Positions 26,338 through 34,686 of a stretch of 64,000 bases of DNA are shown piece after piece; position 1 is the first letter of the stretch, and each line of letters opens with the position of its first letter. A program made the translations under genes and the position numbers. The DNA is from Prevotella koreensis. Lineage in GTDB: Bacteria; Bacteroidota; Bacteroidia; Bacteroidales; Bacteroidaceae. The notes below the pieces were generated by a model, which was not told where the DNA came from, ran no database searches, and saw nothing but the letters and a program-made list of their open reading frames with translations. The stretch spans positions 2,606,600 through 2,670,599 of the forward strand of contig NZ_RYYU01000001.1 of the NCBI RefSeq assembly GCF_003977605.1, in the 5' to 3' direction.

Positions 26338-28044
26338 TCACGCTTTTGCCATCTTTGCCCATGTGTCCTTCAGTCCCACTGTCTTGTTGAATACCGGATG
26401 TTCGGGTGTGGAACCGGTGTCTGCCATGAAATATCCGATGCGCTGGAATTGCAGATACTCTCCGGGCTTGCGGTCTGCTGCGAATGACTCGACATAACAT
26501 TCGTTGAGAACGTTCAGTGATGTCGGGTTCAGTAGTTCGCGGAAGTCACGCTCGTCGGCACTTGGGTTCTCCACGTTGAACAGCCGGTCGTATTGTTTTA
26601 CCTCGGCTTTCACGCAATGGTCGGCACTCACCCAGTGCAGAGTACCTTTTACCTTACGGTTTGCACCGTCCATTCCACTCTTGCTCTGTGGGTCGTATTC
26701 TGCCTGTATCTCGATTATGTTACCTTCGGCGTTCTTAGTACAACCGGTACATTTCACGATATATGCGTTCTTCAGTCTCACCTCTTTTCCCGGTGTCAGA
26801 CGGAAGAATTTCTTCGGTGCGTCCTCCATGAAGTCCTCACGTTCTATCCATAGATTGCGACTGAAAGTTATGGTGTGTGTGCCGTCGGCCTCGTTTTCCG
26901 GGTTGTTCACGGCAATCATTTCCTCTGTTTCGCCCTCCGGATAGTTGGTGATGACAAGTTTCACGGGATTGAGCACTGCGCTCACTCTCAACGATTTGGC
27001 GTTAAGGTCTTCGCGCACAGCGGCTTCGAGCAATGCCATGTCGTTCAGAGCATCGAATTTCGTGTAGCCGATAGAGTCGATAAACTTGCGTATGCTCTCC
27101 GGCGAATATCCGCGTCGGCGCATTCCGCATATCGTTGGCATGCGCGGGTCGTCCCAACCGTCAACGAGATGCTCGTCCACGAGAGCCTTCAGTTTACGCT
27201 TCGACATTACCGTGTAGGTAAGGTTCAGACGATTGAACTCGATCTGTCGCGGACGATATACGCTTTGGTTTTCCATTGCCTGCAGTTCGTCAACGAAATG
27301 GTCGTATAGCGGACGGTGTGGAACAAATTCCAATGTGCATATAGAGTGGGTCACTCCCTCGAAATAATCGCTCTGTCCGTGTGCAAAGTCATACATCGGA
27401 TAAACATGCCATTCGGTTCCGGTGCGATGATGTGGAGTTTGTATTATGCGGTAGATTATCGGGTCGCGGAAGTGCATATTAGGATTGCTCATGTCGAGTT
27501 TCGCTCTCAACACCATGGAACCTTCCACTGCTTCCGGCGTATTCATTGCATGGAACAGTCGCAGACTTTCCTCTATCGGGCGGTCTCTGTAAGGCGAGGG
27601 TGTGCCGGCCTGCGTGGGTGTTCCCTTTTGTTCGGCAATCTGTTCGCTTGTCTGCTCGTCAACGTATGCCTTGCCTTGTTCTATAAGCCAAATTGCGAAG
27701 TCCCATAGTTTCTTGAAATAGTCTGAGGCATAATAAAGATTTCCCCATTTAAATCCGAGCCACTGTATGTCGTTGAGTATGGAGTCAACATATTCTGTTC
27801 CTTCTTTTGATGGATTGGTGTCATCGAAGCGCAGGTTGCATACTCCGTTGTAGTTTTCAGCCACACCAAAGTCCATACATATCGCTTTTGCATGCCCGAT
27901 GTGCAGATAGCCGTTCGGTTCGGGTGGGAAACGTGTCTGAATACGACCTCCGTTCTTTCCTTCGGCAAGGTCTTGTTCCACTGATTGTTCCACGAAACTA
28001 ATGCTTTTCTTCTCCTCTTTGGCGTTCTCTTGTAGCATTGTCAT
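26338..28044 (-). CDS. glnS: glutamine--tRNA ligase
   Basis: Charges tRNA-Gln with glutamine. A class I synthetase of 568 residues with the HIGH signature (HIGH, residues 48-51, in PPEPNGYLHIGHAKAICMDF), the KMSKS-type loop VMSKRKL, and two C-terminal beta-barrels for anticodon recognition. The DDTNP and YPMYDFAHG blocks are typical of GlnS rather than GltX, so this organism can make Gln-tRNA directly. The N-terminal lead (MTMLQENAKEEKKSISFVEQ) is usual for Bacteroidetes GlnS. ATG 28038 is an alternative start. The promoter lies about 60 bases upstream, and a small palindrome sits in the leader. Confidence 0.97.
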   Translation of the reverse strand: MTMLQENAKEEKKSISFVEQSVEQDLAEGKNGGRIQTRFPPEPNGYLHIGHAKAICMDFGVAENYNGVCNLRFDDTNPSKEGTEYVDSILNDIQWLGFKWGNLYYASDYFKKLWDFAIWLIEQGKAYVDEQTSEQIAEQKGTPTQAGTPSPYRDRPIEESLRLFHAMNTPEAVEGSMVLRAKLDMSNPNMHFRDPIIYRIIQTPHHRTGTEWHVYPMYDFAHGQSDYFEGVTHSICTLEFVPHRPLYDHFVDELQAMENQSVYRPRQIEFNRLNLTYTVMSKRKLKALVDEHLVDGWDDPRMPTICGMRRRGYSPESIRKFIDSIGYTKFDALNDMALLEAAVREDLNAKSLRVSAVLNPVKLVITNYPEGETEEMIAVNNPENEADGTHTITFSRNLWIEREDFMEDAPKKFFRLTPGKEVRLKNAYIVKCTGCTKNAEGNIIEIQAEYDPQSKSGMDGANRKVKGTLHWVSADHCVKAEVKQYDRLFNVENPSADERDFRELLNPTSLNVLNECYVESFAADRKPGEYLQFQRIGYFMADTGSTPEHPVFNKTVGLKDTWAKMAKA

Positions 28045-28075
28045 ATATTATATATTTTTTGATTTTCGATTTTTG

Positions 28076-28090
28076 GCGACATAATGTCGC
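28076..28090. promoter_or_regulatory. palindrome in the glnS leader
   Basis: gcgaca-taa-tgtcgc is a perfect 6-base-pair inverted repeat between the glnS promoter and its ATG. It would fold in the leader RNA or bind a dimeric protein. No factor is assigned. Confidence 0.3.
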
Positions 28091-28103
28091 ATATAAAACT
28101 TTG

Positions 28104-28111
28104 CAAAGTTA
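28104..28111 (-). promoter_or_regulatory. promoter box of glnS
   Basis: The minus strand reads TAACTTTG, a perfect TAnnTTTG match, 60 bases before ATG 28044. No good TTG -33 element is visible. Confidence 0.5.
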
Positions 28112-28374
28112 CACATTTTATTTTTTATAACAGATATAATTACAAAAATTAATTTATAAACAAAGTGGCGTATATATGTCGATTAACTCTTTCTTGATGT
28201 ATGTTTATGATTTTTTATTATAATTTAGGTGACAAAATATTTATGTGTTCGTTTTTTAGCGTAATTGTGCGATACGGGTATGCAAGTGACATTAGAGTTG
28301 TAACTTTGCTTTTCCTCTATTTCATAATCTTCATTTGTCCTACTGTTATTAGGCAACAGGTTATTGAACGCTCT

Positions 28375-28453
28375 GCAATTTGGGCGAGTTTGCCGACCAA
28401 ATTGGGCGAAATTGAAAAGCAAAATAGGCGAATTTGGTTTGCAAATTCGCCTG
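28375..28453. repeat. 22-base palindromic repeat element, copy 2
   Basis: Tandem, partly inverted units of the form gcaatttgggcgag, accaaattgggcgaaattg and gcaaattcgcc. It lies directly downstream of mltG. This copy is the most diverged of the four. Confidence 0.65.
28426..28452 (-). terminator. hairpin terminator of mltG made of the repeat
   Basis: Arms aggcgaattt and aaattcgcct pair perfectly over 10 base pairs with a 7-base loop. On the minus strand the hairpin is followed by attttgctttt. It begins 8 bases after the mltG stop. Confidence 0.6.
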
Positions 28454-28459
28454 TTTTAC

Positions 28460-29485
28460 TTATTTTATGCCATGCTTATTGAGAGCATCGGAGTATCTTT
28501 TGGCATTTTGAAGGTGCTCTTCGTATGTCTTGGCAAAGTTATGTGTGCCGCTGAAATCTTCTTTTGCGCACATGTATAGGTAGTCGTGGTTGGCATGGTT
28601 CAGCACCGCGTCGATTCCCGCAACGGTAGGTATGCGTATCGGTCCGGGTGGCAGACCCTTGTTCCGATAAGTGTTGAACGGACTGTTCACTGATAACTGT
28701 CCGTGATATATGCGTTTCAGTTCAAATTGTTTCAGGGCGAACTTCACTGTCGGGTCGGCCTGCAATGGCATGTCTTCGCGCAGTCTGTTGAGATACATCT
28801 GTGCCACCATAGGCTTCTCGTCATTGTTTGCAGTCTCCTCGTCAACAATACTTGCGAGTGTGATTATCTGCACCTCTGTCATTCCCAGTGCCTTTGCCTT
28901 GCGCCGTCTGTCTTCGTTCCAGAACGTTCGGCTCTCTTTCTGCATTCGGTCGAGCAGTTCTTTTGCCGATATTGTCCAATAAACATCGTATGTATTGGGA
29001 ATGAAAAGACATGCAATGGTAAGTGTGTCGAGTCCGTATCGTGAACAGGTGGCCGGGTTGGTGAGTTCTTTTACCAGTTCGAGTGAGTCGATTTGCAGTT
29101 TATTTCCCAGCACCGCCGCGAGTTTGTCTGTTGTTCTCACGCTCGGAATGGTGAGATGCAAGGGCGTTTGTGTGCCGTTCTTCAGGTTTCTGAGCAGTCG
29201 CAGTGCCCCAATTCCGGGTTTCACTGCATATCTGCCCTGTATGATTTTTTCTGCATATCCATCGTGCCTTGCCAGCATCGAGAAAGCCGACATTCCTGCC
29301 GATGTTGTCATGGTGTCGAGCCTTGCATATATAGAGTCTATGTTGTCGTCACCGTCTATATATAAATAGTATGTCTTTCCGTCTTTGGCTAAAGATGCGA
29401 AAAGATAGAAATAAGCCGCTCCTATGACTATCGCCAAGCAAATAAAAATAGGTATAAAATATTTTTTTGATGTGATTTTATTCAT
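28460..29485 (-). CDS. mltG: endolytic murein transglycosylase MltG
   Basis: Cleaves nascent glycan strands at the inner membrane, limiting peptidoglycan chain length. 341 residues: a short cytoplasmic start, one membrane helix (YFIPIFICLAIVIGAAYFYLF, residues 9-29), a LysM-like subdomain, then the YceG/MltG catalytic domain with the conserved Glu region LASIVDEETANNDEKPMVAQ and the QADPTVKFAL and PFNTYRNKGLPPGPI blocks. All are standard for the family. The gene has its own promoter, divergent from that of the transferase at 29637, and ends at a repeat-derived hairpin. Confidence 0.96.
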   Translation of the reverse strand: MNKITSKKYFIPIFICLAIVIGAAYFYLFASLAKDGKTYYLYIDGDDNIDSIYARLDTMTTSAGMSAFSMLARHDGYAEKIIQGRYAVKPGIGALRLLRNLKNGTQTPLHLTIPSVRTTDKLAAVLGNKLQIDSLELVKELTNPATCSRYGLDTLTIACLFIPNTYDVYWTISAKELLDRMQKESRTFWNEDRRRKAKALGMTEVQIITLASIVDEETANNDEKPMVAQMYLNRLREDMPLQADPTVKFALKQFELKRIYHGQLSVNSPFNTYRNKGLPPGPIRIPTVAGIDAVLNHANHDYLYMCAKEDFSGTHNFAKTYEEHLQNAKRYSDALNKHGIK

Positions 29486-29519
29486 GATGGATTCCGTTTA
29501 TACTTTATTATTTTGCGTG

Positions 29520-29527
29520 CAAAATTA
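29520..29527 (-). promoter_or_regulatory. promoter box of mltG
   Basis: The minus strand reads TAATTTTG, matching TAnnTTTG, 35 bases before ATG 29485. A TTG lies 22 bases upstream of the box. Confidence 0.5.
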
Positions 29528-29589
29528 CAAAATACTGATGTCAAAACATCAAAAATATTATTTTTTTTTGTTTTTATCTTTTTTATTAT

Positions 29590-29597
29590 TAACTTTG
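29590..29597 (+). promoter_or_regulatory. promoter box of the sugar-phosphate transferase gene
   Basis: TAACTTTG matches the -7 consensus, 40 bases before ATG 29637. Confidence 0.55.
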
Positions 29598-29636
29598 CCG
29601 GCAGTAAAAAGAAAAACTAAAATAACGCATTAGATA

Positions 29637-31022
29637 ATGAAGTCTCCAAATAACAGGGCTTTTATCTTGTCAAGTATCATTACGGTAATTGATTGGTTGA
29701 CGTTCAATGCTGTATTGCTTCTGTGCTATCTGTTCAATATATGGCCATATACAGACGATCATATCCTCGTTTTTTCTGATGTGCTTATTGCCAATATTTC
29801 ATATTTTATTGCGCATTTATTTGTCGGAATCACGCTTCACAGCCGTTCCTCTACACCCGCTTCGGTGTTGCGTAACACGTCGCGTACAGCCTTGATGTTC
29901 ATCATCGTGAATGCAGCAGTCTTGGGTATGGCTCATCTTGTGGTGCCTGGATTTTGGCGTTCGCTTTTCGTTGCATCTGTGGTGTTCGGCTCTATAAGTA
30001 TTGAACGATTGTTGGTTCGCGACTTGCTGAAAAAAATGAGGGGTGCGGGGCGTAATCAAATGACTACTGTCATAATCGGTTATGGCTATATGGTGGAGCG
30101 TGTGGCCGAGATTATGCACGACCAATGGAACGGCTATCAACTGCTCGGCATCTTTTCTTCGGGTGAGATAAACGACAAATATAAACGGCTGGGCAATATC
30201 GATAATGTTATATACTGGCTTGAGAACAATAGTGTTGATGAAATATATATAGCGTCAAATGTATATAACGACGATGAGATAAAGCCTTTGTTGAAACTAT
30301 GTTACCGCAAAATGATCAGGTTGTATTACATACCGAGAAGTCACTCCGCATACAACCGGCATACCGAGGTTTTGGAAATGGGGAATGTGTATGTCATGGC
30401 GCAATACAAGGAACCGCTGATGAGTACAAAGCAAAGGGTGAAGAAGAGAGCGTTCGACGTATTCTTCTCGGCTTTTTTCTTGGTATTTCTTTTCCCTTGG
30501 GTGTTGCTCATTGTGGCTATAATAACAAAGATAACCATGCCCGGACCGATATTCTTCAAGCAGAAACGTACCGGTTATGACGGCAAGGACTTTACGTGTT
30601 ACAAATTCCGTTCGATGAAGATTAACGGTGACAGTGACAAGGTGCAGGCAACGCAAGGGGATCCAAGAGTGACGAAGTGGGGACGATTCATGCGTCATAC
30701 CAATATCGATGAGTTGCCGCAGTTCATAAATGTGCTCATGGGTGACATGAGCATCGTTGGGCCGCGTCCTCACATGCTTGCACATACCGAATATTATTCG
30801 GAGAAGATTGGCGACTACATGATACGCCATTACGTTAAACCTGGCATTACCGGTTGGGCACAGACACATGGTGAACGGGGCGAAACGAAGACCGTTGACG
30901 ATATGGCGAGAAGGGTGGAGAAGGACATTTGGTATATCGAGCACTGGAATTTTTGGCTCGATATTCAGATAATCTTCAAGACAATAAAGGATGCCATTGT
31001 TGGTGACGACAAGGCATACTAA
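29637..31022 (+). CDS. undecaprenyl-phosphate sugar-1-phosphate transferase (WcaJ-like)
   Basis: Starts a surface glycan by moving a sugar-1-phosphate, commonly glucose-1-phosphate, from a nucleotide sugar to undecaprenyl phosphate. 461 residues: four N-terminal membrane helices, a Rossmann-like CoA-binding-type domain (TTVIIGYGYMVERVAEIM), a fifth hydrophobic segment (VFFSAFFLVFLFPWVLLIVAII) and the catalytic bacterial sugar transferase domain. Key blocks are PGPIFFKQKRTGYDGKDF, CYKFRSM, TNIDELPQFINVLMGDMSIVGPRP and HYVKPGITGWAQ. The sugar is inferred from the family. It may serve the polysaccharide operon at 39-47 kb, but the two are not adjacent. Confidence 0.93.
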   Translation: MKSPNNRAFILSSIITVIDWLTFNAVLLLCYLFNIWPYTDDHILVFSDVLIANISYFIAHLFVGITLHSRSSTPASVLRNTSRTALMFIIVNAAVLGMAHLVVPGFWRSLFVASVVFGSISIERLLVRDLLKKMRGAGRNQMTTVIIGYGYMVERVAEIMHDQWNGYQLLGIFSSGEINDKYKRLGNIDNVIYWLENNSVDEIYIASNVYNDDEIKPLLKLCYRKMIRLYYIPRSHSAYNRHTEVLEMGNVYVMAQYKEPLMSTKQRVKKRAFDVFFSAFFLVFLFPWVLLIVAIITKITMPGPIFFKQKRTGYDGKDFTCYKFRSMKINGDSDKVQATQGDPRVTKWGRFMRHTNIDELPQFINVLMGDMSIVGPRPHMLAHTEYYSEKIGDYMIRHYVKPGITGWAQTHGERGETKTVDDMARRVEKDIWYIEHWNFWLDIQIIFKTIKDAIVGDDKAY

Positions 31023-31050
31023 ATAGTTTTTTCTTTTTACTATTATATAA

Positions 31051-31482
31051 ATGACAATAGCGATAGATTTTGATGGTACTGTTGTTGAGCACAGATACCC
31101 TGAAATAGGTGCGGAAATACCGTTCGCGACAGAGACTTTGAAAATGCTCATCAAAGATCAGCATAAACTTATATTGTGGAGCGTGAGAGAAGGGAAACTG
31201 CTCGACGAGGCCGTGAATTGGTGCCGGGAGAGGGGAGTGGAGTTCTATGCCGTAAACAAGGACTATCCTGAAGAGAGTGTCGCTAACAACAATCACTTCA
31301 GTCGTAAACTGAAGGCCGACCTCTTCATAGACGACCGTAACATAGGCGGACTGCCTGATTGGGGGACGATTTATCAAATGATAAAACACAACAAGTCGCT
31401 CGAAGACGTTATGAGAGAGCGACTCGGCCATATCTCCGAATATGACAGGCCAAAGAAAAAGCACTGGTGGCAGATAGGTTGA
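31051..31482 (+). CDS. BT0820-type HAD phosphatase
   Basis: 143 residues with a HAD motif I (IAIDFDGTVVEHRYPEIG, residues 4-21), motif II (LILWSVREG) and a metal-binding loop (ADLFIDDRNIGG). This matches the small HAD proteins typified by Bacteroides BT0820, whose substrate is not firmly known. There is no cap domain, so it could act on larger phosphorylated substrates. It begins 28 bases after the sugar-phosphate transferase in the same direction and may be co-transcribed, but that does not establish a role in glycan synthesis. The basic, aromatic end (KKKHWWQIG) is typical. Confidence 0.88.
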   Translation: MTIAIDFDGTVVEHRYPEIGAEIPFATETLKMLIKDQHKLILWSVREGKLLDEAVNWCRERGVEFYAVNKDYPEESVANNNHFSRKLKADLFIDDRNIGGLPDWGTIYQMIKHNKSLEDVMRERLGHISEYDRPKKKHWWQIG

Positions 31483-31736
31483 CACCGGTGCTTGCTTAAC
31501 CTCAATCGATCATTAGACAGCATTTGCTTATATTTGTTATTGCCGGTATGCTGTTCTACTGCTTTAGTCCGCTTGCTGACATCTGAGCAACCATTACATC
31601 TTAACGTAGCCCGCTACGCCTTCGATGAAACGTCTGCACATCTGCTCAACAATCGAACAAAATCAGTTGAGGATTCTAATGGCCGATTGGGGGTAATTTT
31701 ATTGATTTTTGTGGCTTCGCCTTTATTCCTAATCTG

Positions 31737-33776
31737 TCAGAAAGGTTTGCGGAAGAGGCACGGCTCTTGTGCATCGTTCCACCTCGAACAACCATAGGCG
31801 GTTTTGCCTTTTATTATCTTTCCTTTTCCACACAAAGGGCATTTCATGCCTGTGCGGAAACGTTTGTTGGTGGTTTCAGAAGTTTTTTTATCGCCCTTCG
31901 GTGACTGTTTTTTTTCATCTGCGGCAGGTGCAGCGGTCACGTGGCGGTTGGTGTTGTCGGCGATAACCTGTTTCACTATTTGCGTCACCTGCTCTTTCAG
32001 CCCATTGATGAACTCCTCCGGCGAACCTTTTCCATGCTCTATGTCGCGCAGACGCTTCTCCCAAATGCCCGTTAGTTCGGGACTTTTCAGCAGTTCTTCG
32101 TGTATAATGTCTATCAGTTCGATACCGGTGGGCGTTGCCACGAGATTTTTCTTCTCTCTCTTTATATAGTTACGCTTGAACAGAGTCTCTATTATTCCGG
32201 CGCGTGATGACGGCCGTCCGATGCCGTTTTCTTTCATTGCCGACCGCAGTTCGTCATCGTCAACAAATTTTCCGGCCGTTTCCATTGCCCTCAGTAGTGA
32301 TGCCTCGGTGTAGTGTTTGGGCGGTGTGGTGATTTTTTCGGTCAGCGTAGGCGTGTGTACTCCGCTCTCGCCTTTTGCGAAATCGGGAAGTGTGCGTTCT
32401 TCGCTGTTGCTCTCTGTCGTTGTCTCTTGCGGATTGATGGTTTTTTCCTGCGTGTCCGCTGTGTTTTGTTCGGCATAAACCACTCTCCAGCCTTGGTCTG
32501 TAATCAACTTTCCCGAAGCCTTGAACTCTATATCCTCCACCTTTCCCAATACCGTGGTAGTGGCAAATTTGCAGTCGGGATAGAACGCTGCGATGAAGCG
32601 GCGCGCCACGAGGTCGAACACTTTCTGCTCGTCATCGGTGAGTCCGCGTGGTGGTACTCCTGTGGGAATTATGGCATGGTGGTCGGTCACTTTTGACGTG
32701 TCGAACACTCGTTTTGACTTCTTCAGCGGTTTTCCGCTCAGCGTTTTCACCAATTCGGCATACGGATACTGCCCATTGAAGGTCGTCTTGAAAAGTCCGT
32801 TCATGGTCTGCGGACATTTCGGATATATGTCGTCGGAGAGATATTGCGTATCCACACGCGGGTATGTAGTGACTTTTTTCTCGTAAAGACTTTGAATAAG
32901 GTTGAGCGATTTTTCTGCCGAGAAACCGTATTTGCGGTTCAGATCCACCTGTAATGACGTTAGGTCGTAGAGTTGTCGGGGAGTCTCGGTGCCATTCTTT
33001 TTCTGAACATCGGTCACGCAGAAAGGTTTGTCGGCAATGGTTGCGAATGCTTTCTCGCCCTCTTCTTTTGATACGAACTTGCCACTTGTGGCCGTGAACT
33101 GAGTGTCACGGTATATTGTGGCGAGTACCCAGTATGGTTCGGGTTTGAAGTTGTCTATCTCCTTCTGGCGGTTGACAATCATTGCCAGTGTCGGAGTTTG
33201 CACCCTGCCGATGCTAAGTACCTGACGGTTCTGTCCATACTTCACGGTGTAGAGTCGCGTGGCGTTTATTCCGAGCAGCCAGTCGCCTATTGCGCGTGAC
33301 ATTCCGGCCATATATAAGGGTTGATATTCGTTTTGGTCTTTCAGTTTTTCGAAGCCCTCGCGTATCGCCTCGTCGGTCATCGACGAAATCCACAGTCGTT
33401 TCACAGGGCACGTCGCGCCTGCTTTCTGCATCACCCAACGCTGTATCAGTTCTCCCTCTTGTCCCGCGTCGCCACAGTTTATTATCCCTTCGGCGCTCTT
33501 CATCAGTTGCTGTATCACGGCAAACTGCTGTTTTATGCTCGATTGTTCTATCAGTTTTATCCCGAAGCGTTGCGGTATAATGGGCAGTGAAGCGAGACTC
33601 CAGGCTTTCCACATCGGCGTGTAGTCGTCCGGCATCTTCAGTTCACAAAGGTGCCCGAAGGTCCATGTCACTTGGTAACCGTTGCCCTCCATATACCCCT
33701 GTCGTTGCGATGTGGCTCCGATGATGCGTGCTATGTCTCTTGCCACGCTTGGTTTTTCTGCGATACAAACAATCAT
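31737..33776 (-). CDS. topB: DNA topoisomerase III
   Basis: Type IA topoisomerase that relaxes and decatenates DNA. 679 residues: Toprim domain at the N-terminus (AEKPSVARDIARIIG, then NCGDAGQEGELI with acidic metal ligands), central domains with the active-site Tyr region VTTYPRVDTQYLSDD, and a C-terminal zinc finger (CPLCGKGKIIKGKTAYGCSRW, about residues 646-666). A disordered linker of about 40 residues before the zinc finger (AAPAADEKKQSPKGDKKTS) is lysine-rich. TopB in Bacteroidetes occurs both in housekeeping and in mobile-element versions. No mobility genes surround this one, so I take it as chromosomal. The promoter box is 25 bases upstream of the ATG. Confidence 0.95.
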   Translation of the reverse strand: MIVCIAEKPSVARDIARIIGATSQRQGYMEGNGYQVTWTFGHLCELKMPDDYTPMWKAWSLASLPIIPQRFGIKLIEQSSIKQQFAVIQQLMKSAEGIINCGDAGQEGELIQRWVMQKAGATCPVKRLWISSMTDEAIREGFEKLKDQNEYQPLYMAGMSRAIGDWLLGINATRLYTVKYGQNRQVLSIGRVQTPTLAMIVNRQKEIDNFKPEPYWVLATIYRDTQFTATSGKFVSKEEGEKAFATIADKPFCVTDVQKKNGTETPRQLYDLTSLQVDLNRKYGFSAEKSLNLIQSLYEKKVTTYPRVDTQYLSDDIYPKCPQTMNGLFKTTFNGQYPYAELVKTLSGKPLKKSKRVFDTSKVTDHHAIIPTGVPPRGLTDDEQKVFDLVARRFIAAFYPDCKFATTTVLGKVEDIEFKASGKLITDQGWRVVYAEQNTADTQEKTINPQETTTESNSEERTLPDFAKGESGVHTPTLTEKITTPPKHYTEASLLRAMETAGKFVDDDELRSAMKENGIGRPSSRAGIIETLFKRNYIKREKKNLVATPTGIELIDIIHEELLKSPELTGIWEKRLRDIEHGKGSPEEFINGLKEQVTQIVKQVIADNTNRHVTAAPAADEKKQSPKGDKKTSETTNKRFRTGMKCPLCGKGKIIKGKTAYGCSRWNDAQEPCLFRKPF

Positions 33777-33800
33777 TGCAATTTGTCATTTATTTGCATG

Positions 33801-33808
33801 CAAAGGTA
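33801..33808 (-). promoter_or_regulatory. promoter box of topB
   Basis: The minus strand reads TACCTTTG, a TAnnTTTG match, 25 bases before ATG 33776. Confidence 0.5.
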
Positions 33809-33870
33809 ACAATTTTTACTTAAAAACGTTTTTTTTTATGCAAAAGCCTTTGTTATTTCGATTTTTTTTA

Positions 33871-33878
33871 TATCTTTG
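33871..33878 (+). promoter_or_regulatory. promoter of lutABC
   Basis: TTG (33850-33852), 18 bases, TATCTTTG. The leader to ATG 33949 would be about 65 bases. No operator-like palindrome is obvious in it. Confidence 0.6.
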
Positions 33879-33948
33879 CAGTGTTTAACTATGAAGACAT
33901 AGTCTTTTTTGTTTACACGTAGTAGGATTTTAAAATGCTAAGAACATT

Positions 33949-34686
33949 ATGAAAGTAGGTTTATTTATACCATGTTATGTTGATGCCGTATTCCCTGAAG
34001 TGGGTGTCGCAACTTATAGGTTGTTGAAGCATTTGGGCGTTGACGTAACCTATCCGCTCAATCAAACGTGTTGCGGACAGCCTATGGCGAATGCCGGGTT
34101 CGAGAAGATGGCAAAGCCTTTGGCCGAGAAGTTCGAAAATATGTTTAAAGGTTTCGATTATGTCGTGGCTCCATCCGTGAGTTGTACGGCCTTCGTTAAG
34201 CTTAATTATCCACGACTGTTGAAAGATCGTCACGAGTGTATGACAGCCGAAAAGATAATGGATGTCGTGGAGTTTATGCACGATGTACTGAAGGTTGACT
34301 GTCCTTTGGGCAAGATGAATGCCAAGGTAAGCGTTCACAATTCTTGTCACGGAGTGCGCGAACTTGGACTCTCATCATCGTCAGAACAGAACGTTCCGAA
34401 GTTCAATAAGATAATCGACCTATTGCAGTTGGTGGAAGGTCTGGAGATTGTGGAGCCGGAACGTTCAGACGAATGTTGTGGTTTCGGAGGAATGTTCGCC
34501 ATAGAAGAAACTTCCGTAAGCGAGCAGATGGGAATAGATAAAGTGAAACGTCACATAGAGACAGGGGCACGTTATGTCACCGGTCCCGACTGTTCGTGTC
34601 TCATGCACATGGCTGGCATAGCAAAGAAGCGCGCCATGCCTATCGAGTTTAAGCACGTAGTAGAAATTTTAGCGACAGGATTATGA
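33949..34686 (+). CDS. lutA: lactate utilization protein A
   Basis: Cysteine-rich subunit of the LutABC L-lactate oxidising complex, which passes electrons to the respiratory chain. 245 residues with the two CCG motifs of this domain family: TCCGQPMANAGF (about residues 40-51) and ECCGFGGMFAI (about 178-188). The intervening GYxxSC-like and HNSCHGVRELG blocks are present. No membrane segment is seen. The stop overlaps the lutB ATG (ATGA at 34683-34686). The operon lutABC follows a clear promoter, which fits use of lactate produced by neighbouring gut or oral bacteria. Confidence 0.95.
   Translation: MKVGLFIPCYVDAVFPEVGVATYRLLKHLGVDVTYPLNQTCCGQPMANAGFEKMAKPLAEKFENMFKGFDYVVAPSVSCTAFVKLNYPRLLKDRHECMTAEKIMDVVEFMHDVLKVDCPLGKMNAKVSVHNSCHGVRELGLSSSSEQNVPKFNKIIDLLQLVEGLEIVEPERSDECCGFGGMFAIEETSVSEQMGIDKVKRHIETGARYVTGPDCSCLMHMAGIAKKRAMPIEFKHVVEILATGL

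Larger units (their letters stand above)
28045..28459. other. 415-base gap between glnS and mltG
   Basis: Contains the glnS promoter (28104-28111), a leader palindrome (28076-28090), a plus-strand TAACTTTG box at 28301-28308 with no gene downstream, and repeat copy 2 with the mltG terminator (28375-28453). Nothing in it looks coding. Confidence 0.45.

Noticed and set aside
28301..28308. Plus-strand promoter TAACTTTG
   Set aside because: It has no well-placed TTG and no gene downstream before the convergent mltG stop, so it is probably a chance match.
30297..31154. A 285-codon minus-strand frame opposite the sugar-phosphate transferase
   Set aside because: It covers the catalytic domain of a clear gene in another frame and shows no domain of its own.
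31737..33776. Integrative element marked by topB
   Set aside because: Mobile topB copies usually accompany tra, mob or integrase genes, none of which is near. The neighbours are core genes.
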